A stretch of 34,324 bases of DNA, from NCBI RefSeq assembly GCF_900090045.1, contig NC_031401.1:1-34324 (forward strand), read 5' to 3'. The notes under the pieces were generated by a model. The model had not been told where the DNA came from and did no database searches. It saw only the letters and a list, made by a program, of their open reading frames with translations. Within the stretch, counting starts at the first letter, position 1. Each line of letters starts with the position of its first letter. The position numbers and the translations under genes are program-made. Source of the stretch: Plasmodium malariae (lineage: Eukaryota > Apicomplexa > Aconoidasida > Haemosporida > Plasmodiidae). Positions 23,766-34,177 of this stretch are shown one piece after another.

Positions 23766-26700
23766 TTAATAAATTGTATTTATAGGTAAAGTTTTTATTA
23801 AATTATTATTATTAAATATACAAAATGCTTCTATATTAATAGTCAAACTTTGTAATTCTTTTAAAATTAATTTAAAAGTTTCTGATATAAATGTAGTTTT
23901 TATTTTATTATTATTAAATAAATAATTTTTTAATAATTTTCTACTTTTAATATCATCTGATTTATATGTAAAAAATTCTTTAAATAAAAAGGAAGCTCCG
24001 AAAGCTTCTAAAGCCCATACTTCCATTTCTCCAAATCTTTGTCCACCTTGTTTTGTATTTCCTTTTATAGGTTGTTGTGTTAATTCTGAATATAATCCTA
24101 TAAATCTATATCTTAATTTATCTTTAATCATATGAATTAATTTATAATAATAAATATTATTTAAACAAATACTATTATTAATTAAATGACCAGTAAATGG
24201 ATTTTTTAAAAAAAACTTATTATAATTATAAGACATTTTAATTATATTATAATTATTATTATAATTATATTTATAATAATTAAAAATATTAATATAATTA
24301 TTATAATAAATTTTATTTAAATTATTAGAAATTATATATCTATTATTATTATATAAACTATTTAATCCATATATACCTTCAAATATTTGACCTATATTAA
24401 TTCTAGAAGGTATACTTATACTACTTATAAATAAATCAGGTTGAATTTTATTATTTAAATATGGCATATCATTAATTTCATTTATATAAGAAATAACTCC
24501 TTTATTTCCATGTCTATTACAAATTTTATCTCCTAATTGTAAATATTTTTGTATTCCAATATAAATTCTAATTTTTAAATATAAATTATTATTTTTTAAT
24601 TTATTATATAAATAATCTGATATAATTTCAATTTTAATAATTCTACCCATATCATATATAGTTGAAACTATTGGTTTATTTTTAAATATTCTTAATTTAT
24701 TTCCAAATAAAAAATTAATAATATTTATTAAACTTTTATTATTTAATATAAAAGGTATTATTATTAATTTAGAAACTAAAATATTATTAGATAATAAAAA
24801 AGTACCTTCTTTTATTATACCATATTTATCTAAATTTTTTTTATTTTTATAATGTGCTTTTGATATATTTATACTACATATTTCTGGTATATTATTTATA
24901 ATATTTAAAGATATTTCATAAATATTTAAATGTAATGATGTATATAAATTATTATATAATATTTTTTTATTAATAATAATTGCATCCTCATATTCATATC
25001 CTAAATAAGATCCATAACCTATTAATAAATTATTACCTAAACTATATTCACTATATAATAAATTTGAATTTATTGCTAATATTTTACCTATATTAATTTT
25101 CTCTCCTACCCATACTATAGGTTTATAATTTAATAATATATTTTGATTAAATTTTTTATAACTATTTAAATAATAAATTATTTGTCTATTAAATATATCT
25201 CTTATTATTATTTTTATATAAGAAACATATATAATAATACCTTCTTGATAAGATATAATTAAATAATTTAAATATTTATTTAAAATAAAATTATAATTTG
25301 TAATAATATTACTTAATTCTGAATACACAATAGGAACTATTTGAGTATGCATTTTTATACTCATTAAATTTCTAATAGAATCATTATAATGTATAAAAGG
25401 AATTAAATTTTCAATTAAAGATAATAAATAATTAAATGGTATATAAATTGTATTTTTTATAATATTATTTATTTTAAATGTATTTTTGTTTATAGTTAAA
25501 ATAATAGTTTTATTAAAATTAATATTTTTTTTTAAATAAATTTTATTAAAATAAATATTATAAAAATTCTTATTTAAAATATCTAATATCAATTTAAAAT
25601 TATATTTACTATAATATAAATATTTATAATAAATTATAAATTTATATTTTAAATTTAAATAAACATTAACAGTTAAATAATTAATTAATCCACAAGTTAA
25701 TCCTTCATTAGTATTAATTAAACTAATATATCCTAATACATTTCTAGATAATTCTCTCAAATTTTTATTTAATATAAATTTAGAATTTAATCCTGTAGTA
25801 ATCATATTTATTTTAAATTTTTGATTTATTTCTGATAAATTATTTATTTGATCTGAATATTGAATTAAAGGATTTATATTAATATTTTCTAGAATAATAT
25901 TAATATATTTTTTATTATTAAATAAAAAATATATATTATTATATATATTAAACAATTTAATTTTTAAATTAATTAAATATTCATTACATTTTAAAGATAA
26001 ATGATCAATAATAGAATAAAATTTTTTATTATAAATATTATTAATATAGTAATCAAAATAATATATAAAATTAATTTTTATAGAAAATAAAATTTTAAAT
26101 ATATTAATAAATAAATTTTTATTAAATATTTTTTCAATTATAAATAATTTTAATAAAATAATATTATATATATTAAATTTATAAGTTTTAAATTTAATGT
26201 AATTATATATTATTATTTTTTTTAATACAAAATTATAATTTTTAACTAATATATTTATATTATTTAAATATAATAATAAAATTATAAAATTAAATTTATA
26301 ATTATTATAAAAACAATATATATTAATATTATTAAATTCAAATATTATTTTTAAATTAAAATTTATATATATATATAAATAAATAATATTTTTATTATTT
26401 TTATTATATTTTATAATATAAATTTTATTATTTTTTTTTAATAATTGAATACAAGTTTTATATAAACCATTTAATATAATAATATTATTATATATCAAAG
26501 GTAATATTAAAATTAATATATTAAATTTTATTTCTTTATGCAAATTAATAAAATTAAAATTTAAATTTAAAATTATTTTAAATAAATTATTAATATTTTG
26601 AATTGTATCTATAGAATTAATATTTATATTTGTTAATAAAATTATTATTTTAAAATAAATTATATAAAAATTTTTAATATATATATTATTTATTATTAAA

Positions 26701-26804
26701 ATATAATATTTCAAATTATATAAAATTTCTAAAATTAATAATAAATATAAATTTGATATAATATAATTTTTTTTAGGGAAAATAGGGTATAATAAATATA
26801 TCAT
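23766..26804 (-). CDS. rpoB: RNA polymerase beta subunit (RpoB)
   Basis: 1012 residues, with an Asn/Ile-rich N-terminal third. Conserved parts are the rifampicin region (IQYSDQINNLSEINQKFKIN, residues 314-333), NTNEGLTCGLIN, GSYLGYEYEDAIIINKK, GDKICNRHGNKGVIS, PSRINIGQIFEG and KQGGQRFGEMEVWALEAFGA. At sites equivalent to E. coli H526, R529 and S531 it has Q328, K331 and N333; D516 and S522 are kept. It starts six bases after the end of the rpl19-like ORF. Confidence 0.97.
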   Translation of the reverse strand: MIYLLYPIFPKKNYIISNLYLLLILEILYNLKYYILIINNIYIKNFYIIYFKIIILLTNININSIDTIQNINNLFKIILNLNFNFINLHKEIKFNILILILPLIYNNIIILNGLYKTCIQLLKKNNKIYIIKYNKNNKNIIYLYIYINFNLKIIFEFNNINIYCFYNNYKFNFIILLLYLNNINILVKNYNFVLKKIIIYNYIKFKTYKFNIYNIILLKLFIIEKIFNKNLFINIFKILFSIKINFIYYFDYYINNIYNKKFYSIIDHLSLKCNEYLINLKIKLFNIYNNIYFLFNNKKYINIILENININPLIQYSDQINNLSEINQKFKINMITTGLNSKFILNKNLRELSRNVLGYISLINTNEGLTCGLINYLTVNVYLNLKYKFIIYYKYLYYSKYNFKLILDILNKNFYNIYFNKIYLKKNINFNKTIILTINKNTFKINNIIKNTIYIPFNYLLSLIENLIPFIHYNDSIRNLMSIKMHTQIVPIVYSELSNIITNYNFILNKYLNYLIISYQEGIIIYVSYIKIIIRDIFNRQIIYYLNSYKKFNQNILLNYKPIVWVGEKINIGKILAINSNLLYSEYSLGNNLLIGYGSYLGYEYEDAIIINKKILYNNLYTSLHLNIYEISLNIINNIPEICSINISKAHYKNKKNLDKYGIIKEGTFLLSNNILVSKLIIIPFILNNKSLINIINFLFGNKLRIFKNKPIVSTIYDMGRIIKIEIISDYLYNKLKNNNLYLKIRIYIGIQKYLQLGDKICNRHGNKGVISYINEINDMPYLNNKIQPDLFISSISIPSRINIGQIFEGIYGLNSLYNNNRYIISNNLNKIYYNNYINIFNYYKYNYNNNYNIIKMSYNYNKFFLKNPFTGHLINNSICLNNIYYYKLIHMIKDKLRYRFIGLYSELTQQPIKGNTKQGGQRFGEMEVWALEAFGASFLFKEFFTYKSDDIKSRKLLKNYLFNNNKIKTTFISETFKLILKELQSLTINIEAFCIFNNNNLIKTLPINTIY

Positions 26805-26810
26805 ATATTT

Positions 26811-27104
26811 TTAAATTTTATTAAAATTAAATTTACCTATTTTAAAAATATTTATTAAATTTAATGAATTTAAATAAAAATATAATAATATTATATCATA
26901 ATTATTATGTTTTAAAATTATAATAAAATTATATTTATAATTTTTACTAATTAAAATACCTTTAAAATTAAATATTTGTAAATTATTTTTTATATATTCA
27001 TAAAAATTTAATTTTATTATTATAAAATTTTTTATAATAAAATTATTATATTTATATAATTTTTTATTTTTTTTATAATAATATTTTATTATATTTATTT
27101 TCAT
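26811..27104 (-). CDS. rpl19: Probable diverged bL19 (Rpl19; orf101-type)
   Basis: 97 residues, unnamed in related genomes. The middle aligns well by eye with bL19. FIIIKLNFYEYIKNNLQIFN matches 'v.vkv...Eg.k.RlQ.Fe' and FKGILISKNYKYNFIIIL matches 'GvvIa..nrGl...fTvRk'. The stretch DIILLYFYLNSLNLINIFKI then matches 'GvervF..hSP.i..i.v'. bL19 bridges the subunits near uL14, which is also encoded here. The usual basic tail (rraKLyYLr) is reduced to FNFNKI. Assigned by pattern only. Confidence 0.55.
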   Translation of the reverse strand: MKINIIKYYYKKNKKLYKYNNFIIKNFIIIKLNFYEYIKNNLQIFNFKGILISKNYKYNFIIILKHNNYDIILLYFYLNSLNLINIFKIGKFNFNKI

Positions 27105-27132
27105 AGTTTTTAATTTAAATTTAATTGAAAAA

Positions 27133-27288
27133 TTAAATAATATTTAAATATATCAATTTTTTTATAATTAATATATATTTTTTATATAAAATTATAAAAA
27201 TTTTATTCTTTTTTTTTATTTTATTATATTTAAATAATTTTTTATATTTATTTATATACCAATTTAATTCTAATATATATTTTTTCAT
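27133..27288 (-). CDS. orf51, small basic protein of unknown function
   Basis: A 51-residue frame starting MKKYILELNWYINKYKKLF, with about a quarter Lys. No motif recognised. P. falciparum has an ORF of the same length (ORF51), which supports that it is a gene and conserved. Composition suggests an RNA-binding or ribosomal role. In red-algal plastids the small basic rps20 lies upstream of rpoB, but I see no rps20 signature. It lies 14 bases after sufB and 28 before the rpl19-like ORF. Confidence 0.6.
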   Translation of the reverse strand: MKKYILELNWYINKYKKLFKYNKIKKKNKIFIILYKKYILIIKKLIYLNII

Positions 27289-27302
27289 ATTACAATAATA
27301 TA

Positions 27303-28712
27303 TTATTTAAATATATCTTTTATTTTAAAAGAAAATAATATAGGTATTTCAAAATTTAATTCAAAAGGTAATTTATTATAAATACTAGAACAAAATCCAA
27401 TAACTATTAATGAAATTGATTCTAAAATATTTAATCCACGTTGCATTAATAAAAATAAATATAAAATTTCAATTTTAGAAATAAAAGCTTCTTGTTTTAT
27501 ATAACTAGTATAATTATAATTTTTTATATAAGGAATAGTTACAGTTAAAGAATTATTACCTAATATTAAAGAATTACATTCAGTATAATTATACGACTTA
27601 TAAGAATAAGGTTTAATATATATTAATCCTCTAAATATATTTAAAGATTCATTTAAAGATATACTTTTTGAAATTATATAACTTTTAGTAAAAGATCCTA
27701 TATGATACATTTTACTACCTGTATCTGCTATTTGTATATTTGATAAAAAAGATATTGAATAAAAATTACTAATAGAATAATTACCTTTTAATATAGTTGA
27801 AGGATATTTCCAAGTTATAATAGAACCTAATTCTATTTGAATCCAATCTAATTTAGAAAAATAAAAACAAATACCACGTTTAGTAGTAAAATTATATAAT
27901 CCACCATTTCCTAAATAATCACCTCTATACCAATTTTGTAAAGTATAATATTTAACATAACTATAATTTTTTACTATTATTTCTACTATAGCTACATGTA
28001 ATTGAGATTCATTATATTTATAAGCTGTACATCCCTCTATATATATTACATATGAATACTCATTTATAATTAATAAAGTACGTTCAAATTGAGCAAAATC
28101 ATATGAATTAGTTTTAAAATAAGTAGATAAATTAAAATTACATTTAATATATTTAGGTATGTAACAAAAAGATCCTTCACTAAATATAATAGAATTAATA
28201 TTAGCAAAAAAATTATCTTTATAAGAAATAACTGTACCTAAATATTTTTTTATTAATAAAGGATATTTAAAAATTACATCAAATAATGGTAAAAAAATTA
28301 TACCTAATTTTTTCAAAAAATATTGTGTTGTATGTAATATAGATATACTGTCAAAAATAATATCAATAGAATTATTTTTTATTAAAATAATATCTAAAAA
28401 ATTTATATTTAAATTATTTTTTAAATAAACTATCAAATTACTATCTTTTAAAATAGAAGAATAATATATAATATTATCATAATTAATATTTGGACATTCA
28501 AAAAAACTCCAATCAGGTAATTTAAATATATTTAATAATTTTAAAGAATATATTTTAAATTTATAAATAAAAATATATAAAAAAATATTATTAGATAAAT
28601 TTTTTAATAAATTCTTATTTAATCCATTTCTTATTAAATATAAATTTATTTTATTTGTATATTGATATTTATAATTTAAATTATAAATATTTAAAATTTT
28701 TTTTAACTTCAT
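27303..28712 (-). CDS. sufB: Fe-S cluster scaffold protein SufB
   Basis: 469 residues (old names ycf24, ORF470). It is a core subunit of the SufBCD scaffold that builds Fe-S clusters, which apicoplast enzymes of isoprenoid synthesis need. Motifs are EGCTAYKYNESQLHVAIVEI, QNWYRGDYLGNGGLYNFTTK, ITWKYPSTILKG, ADTGSKMYHIG, NIFRGLIYI and YTECNSLILG. C379 corresponds to the sulfur-accepting Cys405 of E. coli SufB and E408 to Glu434; the His433 equivalent is Gln407. The start codon lies 13 bases from the repeat boundary. First gene of the minus-strand unit. Confidence 0.97.
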   Translation of the reverse strand: MKLKKILNIYNLNYKYQYTNKINLYLIRNGLNKNLLKNLSNNIFLYIFIYKFKIYSLKLLNIFKLPDWSFFECPNINYDNIIYYSSILKDSNLIVYLKNNLNINFLDIILIKNNSIDIIFDSISILHTTQYFLKKLGIIFLPLFDVIFKYPLLIKKYLGTVISYKDNFFANINSIIFSEGSFCYIPKYIKCNFNLSTYFKTNSYDFAQFERTLLIINEYSYVIYIEGCTAYKYNESQLHVAIVEIIVKNYSYVKYYTLQNWYRGDYLGNGGLYNFTTKRGICFYFSKLDWIQIELGSIITWKYPSTILKGNYSISNFYSISFLSNIQIADTGSKMYHIGSFTKSYIISKSISLNESLNIFRGLIYIKPYSYKSYNYTECNSLILGNNSLTVTIPYIKNYNYTSYIKQEAFISKIEILYLFLLMQRGLNILESISLIVIGFCSSIYNKLPFELNFEIPILFSFKIKDIFK

Positions 28713-28750
28713 TTAATTTTTTATTATAATAACACATTACAAAAAGTATA

Positions 28751-28823
28751 AGCTAACAATGAGATTTGAACTCATAATCTACTGATTACAAATCAGTTGC
28801 TTTACCAATTAAACCATTTTAGC
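28751..28823 (-). tRNA. trnT: tRNA-Thr (UGU), arm 2
   Basis: Identical mirror copy of 4669-4741, between LSU rRNA and sufB. Confidence 0.93.
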
Positions 28824-28836
28824 AAATAAAATATAA

Positions 28837-29120
28837 ATAATTAAATATTCAACTTATTAGGAATTATATACTAAATATATTACTATAAATATATATTAAT
28901 TCTATAAAATAATTTTTCTAATTATTGTTTTATTCATATATATGATTAGAATATTATTTTTAATTAAATTTTTTTATTTATATTATTTCAACAATTAAAA
29001 TTTTATACTTAACTACTCAACATTACAATAAATAATAATTGATATATCATTGGTATAATTTTTTCGATCCTCTCGTACTAAAAAAAATAATTTCAATATT
29101 CTAACACTTATATTAGATAT

Positions 29121-29156
<36 letters not shown>

Positions 29157-29740
29157 ACGTATCACTTTAATAGGCGAACAGACTTACCCTTAAAACATAC
29201 TACTGCTTTAGGATGTGATAAGCCGACATCGAGGTGCCAAACCTTTTCGTCAATATGGGCTCTCGGAAAAGATTAGCCTGTTATCCCTAGAGTAACTTTT
29301 ATCCGTTAAGCGATAATTTTATCATTAAATAATTATCGGATCATTAAGACCGACATTAATCTCTGTTTAATTTGTATATTTTACAGTTAATTATATATAT
29401 ATCTTTATATAATAAATATAACATTGTACTCCTCCGTTTATATATAGGAGGAGACCGCCCCAGTCAAACTATCTTATAAATATTGTTTAAAAATTTGTTA
29501 TAAAATTTTTATAAGAATTTATATATATAAAAAATGGTATTTCATTTATAATTACATTATTTCCAAAAAAATAATATTTATACTTCCCATTTATACTATG
29601 TTTTATATATATATTTTCAATATTTATTAATAGTAAAGCTTCATAGGGTCTTTCTGTCCCAATATAAGAAATCTGTATCTTCACAGATATTTTTATTTCA
29701 TTAAGATTTTTTTCAAGACAGCATTTAAGTCGTTACATCT

Positions 29741-29784
<44 letters not shown>

Positions 29785-31529
29785 TGGACCGTTATAGATA
29801 CAGCCGCCGTTTACTATAGCTTATATATATATTATAATATTAAATTACATATATTATTTTTACATAATAGCACTGGGCAGATGTCAATCTTTATACATCA
29901 TTTTTCAATTTAGCAAAGATTTGTGTTTTTGTTAAACAGTCGCTTAAATTTATTATTTTCAACTAAATAAGTATCTTTTATCCCTAAGTTACAAGATAAA
30001 TTTGCCTAGTTCCTTAAAAAAAATTATCTCAACTTCTTAATAATATATATATATTTACTAGTGTCAGTTTACGGTACGAATATATAATAAAAATATATAT
30101 TAATAATTTTTTTATAATATAAAAATATTATATTAGTCTTAAAATATAAATTATTATATAGTATAAGAATATTAACTTATTAACTATCAACTACACATTT
30201 CATCTTATTTTAAGATTCGACTAACCCAATTCAAATTAATTATAAATTGGAAACCTTAAATTATAGAAGTATTGGATTTTTACCAATATTTACATTACTC
30301 AAATTAGCATTATCACTTTTGATTTTATTATTTTAATTTACATATAAATAAATATTATCAAAACGCTCTTTTACCAATTTAATTATTATTAATATTAAAT
30401 TTTATAATTTCGATAATTAATTTATTTTCGATTATTTTTGAATTAAAATTACTAAATTAATGAGCTTTTACGCACTCTTTAAAAGATAACTGCTTCTAAA
30501 TTTACTTTTTAACTATCTAAATAATTTTATATTCTTTTTAAAACTTAACTAATATTTAAAAATCTTAATTTATAATTAGGGCTGTTTCCCTATAGAAAAT
30601 AAAGCTTATCCTTTATTTTCTAATTATATATATATTTTATTAAATAAAATTATTAAATTATTTATATTAATATTAATTATTTAAATTAATTTAATAAAAA
30701 AAGAGTTTTACATTTATTTATATATATATACTATACTTACATATATTTCAAAGAGAACCAGCTATCTTCAAATTCGATTGGCATTTCACCTCTAATTATA
30801 TTTTATTTGATATTTTTGCAACAATAATCAATTCAAACTTCAATTTAATATTACTTAAATTTTATTTTAAACATAATTAGATCATTTGATTTCGGGTCTA
30901 TAATAAATAATATATTTTAATGTTTATTAATTAAAATAAACTCGATTACACTTTGGCTTCATTTATAATAAATATTTAACCTAATTATTATACTATTTAA
31001 TATAACTTGCTAATTCTTTCTTCAACAAGAATATAATAAAATTAATATAAATTTTATTATAATTTTTTAAATTTAAAATTCAGGTTCTTTTCACTATTTT
31101 TTCAAAATTCTTTTCATCTTTCCCTCACGGTACTATTTCTCTATCAACTTTTATTATATTAAATTTTATAAGATGATTCTTATTATTTATATAATAATAT
31201 TCATATAAAATATACTTTTATATTACTTATATAAAATATTACATATATAATGTTTAAAATTTTTCAATTCATTCACCACTACTATGAAAATCGTTATTAC
31301 TTTATATTCCTTTAAGTACTAAGATGATTCAATTCCTTAAGTATTTTAAAAATATTTATATAAAAATATTTTATTCAGATACTTTTATAATAAATCAAAT
31401 TAAAAAGAAAAATATATATTCTTATTTAATTATTATAAAAATTTCGTTAATATATTTAACGTCTTTCTTCAATAATAAAAATTTTAGACATCCTTTTAAA
31501 TTTATTATATATATTTAATTATATATTTA
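28837..31529 (-). rRNA. rrl: LSU (23S-type) rRNA, arm 2 copy
   Basis: This is the mirror copy of the LSU rRNA on the opposite strand. It has the same conserved segments as arm 1, read on the minus strand, including the A2058-type adenosine and the sarcin-ricin loop (cctctcgtact near 29070 on the plus strand). It carries one extra TA unit in the TA run near 29604-29613. Ends are approximate. trnT follows its 3' end and the initiator-type trnM precedes its 5' end. Confidence 0.95.
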
Positions 31530-31567
31530 ATATTAATAATATTATAAATTAATTATATTTAAAATAT

Positions 31568-31641
31568 AAGCGAAAAACGGAATTGAACCGATTACCTTCG
31601 GAGCATGAATCCGACGAACTTTCCTTATGCTCTATTTCGCT
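31568..31641 (-). tRNA. trnfM: tRNA-Met (CAU), initiator type, arm 2
   Basis: Mirror copy of 1853-1926, with the same initiator-like anticodon and T arms. Confidence 0.85.
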
Positions 31642-31650
31642 AATAATAAT

Positions 31651-31722
31651 TAAACTTGAAAAGAATTGAACTTTTATTTTATAATTCGTATTTATATATT
31701 TTATCCTTTAAATTACAAGTTT
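31651..31722 (-). tRNA. trnR: tRNA-Arg (ACG), arm 2
   Basis: Mirror copy of 1772-1843, anticodon ACG. Confidence 0.9.
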
Positions 31723-31747
31723 ATTATTATTAATAATAATAAATTTT

Positions 31748-31819
31748 AAGTAATTAACTTAGAGGTAAAGTTTCTGCTTTACATACAGAAGATCATTGGT
31801 TCAATTCCAATATTACTTA
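31748..31819 (+). tRNA. trnV: tRNA-Val (UAC), arm 2
   Basis: Mirror copy of 1674-1745, anticodon TAC. Confidence 0.93.
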
Positions 31820-31822
31820 TAT

Positions 31823-31894
31823 AAATCTATAATTTAAGGGATAAAATAAAAACCTTCTAAGTTTTATATGTAAGTTCAAATCTTACTAGATTTA
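31823..31894 (+). tRNA. trnR: tRNA-Arg (UCU), arm 2
   Basis: Mirror copy of 1599-1670, anticodon TCT. Confidence 0.92.
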
Positions 31895-31905
31895 TAATAA
31901 TTATT

Positions 31906-31989
31906 ATGAATATGGCGAAAAAAGGTAAACGCACTAAATTTAGAATTTAGTATTTTTAATAAATAAGAGTTCAAATCTCTTTATTCATA
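31906..31989 (+). tRNA. trnL: tRNA-Leu (UAG), arm 2
   Basis: Mirror copy of 1504-1587, class II, anticodon TAG. Confidence 0.92.
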
Positions 31990-32001
31990 TAAAATAATAT
32001 A

Positions 32002-32073
32002 CTTCTTAAACTAGATTTGAACTAGTATTTTTCGGTTAACAGCCGAATGCTTTAACCACTAAGCTATTAAGAA
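32002..32073 (-). tRNA. trnN: tRNA-Asn (GUU), arm 2
   Basis: Mirror copy of 1420-1491, anticodon GTT. Confidence 0.93.
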
Positions 32074-32101
32074 TATAATATATATTATATATATAATAAT
32101 A

Positions 32102-32172
32102 GGGAATATAGTTTAATGGTAAAATCTTATTTTTGCATAATAAAAATAGTAGTTCAATTCTACTTATTTCCA
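32102..32172 (+). tRNA. trnA: tRNA-Ala (UGC), arm 2
   Basis: Mirror copy of 1321-1391, anticodon TGC, just upstream of SSU rRNA. Confidence 0.92.
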
Positions 32173-32220
32173 TATAAAAATAATAAATCTATATATGTTT
32201 AAATTTTTAATTTAATATAT

Positions 32221-33653
32221 AATTATATTGCGAGTTTGATCCTAGCTCTGAATTAACGCTAGAAATATACATTACACATGCAAATTTATGATAATATCAT
32301 AGTGTATAGGTGAGGAGATATAAATTTTAAATTTTAAATAGATTATAATTTTTAAATAATAATCTATATGCGCAATTATATATATTTGTACTATATTAAA
32401 AATTATTATTATTTAAAATAAAATTTATATTTGATTAACTAGTTGGTAAAATAAAAGTTTACCAAGGTTATAATCAAAAATTGATTTTAAAAAGAATGTA
32501 CAATCACATTAGGATTGAAATAAAGCCTAAATTTTTTTATAAAATCAGCAGTGAGGAATATTTTACAATAAGCGTAAGCTTGATAAAGTAATATTTCTTA
32601 AAGGAAGACAGTATTATGAAAATATTGTAAACTTTATGTTTTATTTTTAAATATTGATAAAAATAAAAAATAGTATTGGCTAATTTCTGTGCCAGCAGCA
32701 GCGGTAATACAGAAAATGCAAGCGTTATTCTTTTTATTTGGCGTAAAGCGTTTTAAGGTTTTATATTAATTTTATTTTAAAATATTTAAGTTAAATTTAA
32801 AAAATAAATAAATAATAATATAATAGAGTATTATAAAAGTATTTGGAATTTTTTGAGAAGTAGTGAAATACAATGATACAAAAAAGAACTTTAAAGGCGA
32901 AAGCATAATACTATATAATTACTGACACTTATAAACGAAAGCTAAGGTAGCAAATAGGATTAGATACCCTAGTAGTCTTAGCTATAAACTATGAATATTT
33001 TATATTTATATAAAATATAAATATAATAACTAACGTTAAAAATATTCCGCCTGATTAGTATATTCGCAAGAATTAAATTCAAAGGAATTGACGGGAGCTT
33101 ATACAAGTGGTGGAACATGTGGCTTAATTCGATGCAACACGATAAACCTTACCAAAATTTAACAATATTTTTATTATTTAGTAATTAATAATTTAATAAA
33201 ATATATAGGTAGTGCATGGCTGTCGTCAGTTCGTGCTGTGAAGTGTTAATTTCAGTATTATAACGAACGTAACCTTTTATAAAAAAAATTTTTATGATAT
33301 TATTATTAATAAATTTATAAAAAAGATTACGTCAAGTCATTATGCTCCTTATATTTTGGGCTGCTCACGTGTTACATAGAATATTACAATATTTTTATTA
33401 TATTATAATATAATATTTAAAATATATTTATAGTTCAAATTATAAATTGAAACTCATTTATATAAAGAAGGAATCACTAGTAATCGCTAATTAGAATTAT
33501 AGCGGTGAATAAGTTTTTAAGCTTTGTACACACCGCCCGTCACATCTAAAAAATATTATATTATATAAAAATTATTGTTAAATAATAATATATAATCATA
33601 TAATTTAGATGAAGTCGTAACAAGGTAGCAGTACTGGAAAGTGCGGCTGGATA
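32221..33653 (+). rRNA. rrs: SSU (16S-type) rRNA, arm 2 copy, complete
   Basis: This is the complete small-subunit rRNA of about 1433 bases, close to the bacterial size but with A+T-rich shortened variable helices. Landmarks in order are gagtttgatcctagctc at 32233, the 530 loop gccagcagcagcggtaatac near 32691, gattagataccc near 32958, the 3' decoding site gtacacaccgcccgtcac near 33526 and ggctggat at 33645-33652. The decoding-site adenosines of h44 appear conserved. The 3' tail lacks CCTCC. This copy keeps the conserved E. coli spacing where the arm 1 copy is short, so it is the better reference. Confidence 0.96.
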
Positions 33654-33814
33654 ATAATATATAAATTGGTTGATTTATTAATTAAATTATTTAAATAATA
33701 TTTATATATAAAATTAAATAAAATAATATTATTTATTATATATGATTTTTATAGACAAAAATAATATTAATACACATTAATGTAAATTTAGTTAAATATT
33801 ATTTATATTTAAAA

Positions 33815-33884
33815 AGATTTTTAGTTTAATGGTAAAACATACTCTTGATAAGGGTAAAATTTTAGTTCAATTCTAAAATAATCT
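33815..33884 (+). tRNA. trnI: tRNA-Ile (GAU), arm 2
   Basis: Lies downstream of SSU rRNA, 31 bases from the palindrome centre. Acceptor agatttt/ataatct with one mismatch, anticodon loop ttgataa with anticodon GAT, T arm tttagttcaattctaaa. G34 reads AUU and AUC but not normally AUA. Confidence 0.92.
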
Positions 33885-33892
33885 ATAAAAAG

Positions 33893-33938
33893 CTAAATTA
33901 GGCCTATATTCAAAATTTTGAATATAGGCCTAATTTAG
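33893..33938. repeat. Perfect palindrome at the junction of the two repeat arms
   Basis: The arms abut with no spacer. The centre is caaaattttg (33911-33920), and the mirror symmetry extends outward through both trnI genes. Such a junction can extrude as a cruciform. In Plasmodium apicoplast DNA the inverted repeat is reported to contain replication origins, but I see no specific origin motif here. Confidence 0.9.
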
Positions 33939-33946
33939 CTTTTTAT

Positions 33947-34016
33947 AGATTATTTTAGAATTGAACTAAAATTTTACCCTTATCAAGAGTATGTTTTACC
34001 ATTAAACTAAAAATCT
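33947..34016 (-). tRNA. trnI: tRNA-Ile (GAU), arm 1
   Basis: Exact mirror copy of 33815-33884, facing it across the palindrome centre. Confidence 0.92.
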
Positions 34017-34177
34017 TTTTAAATATAAATAATATTTAACTAAATTTACATTAATGTGTATTAATATTATTTTTGTCTATAAAAATCATATATAATAAAT
34101 AATATTATTTTATTTAATTTTATATATAAATATTATTTAAATAATTTAATTAATAAATCAACCAATTTATATATTAT

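Larger units (their letters stand above)
28726..33915. repeat. Inverted repeat arm 2
   Basis: Second arm of the rRNA/tRNA inverted repeat, 5190 bases, opposite in orientation to arm 1. It begins 13 bases upstream of the sufB start codon and ends at the exact centre of the palindrome at 33915/33916. Confidence 0.95.

Noticed and set aside
29487..29684. 65-residue minus-strand ORF
   Set aside because: It is LSU rRNA read as protein around the conserved gacagaaagaccct segment, and is open only because arm 2 has an extra TA.
31324..31518. 64-residue plus-strand ORF
   Set aside because: Mirror of the ORF above, opposite to the arm 2 LSU rRNA.
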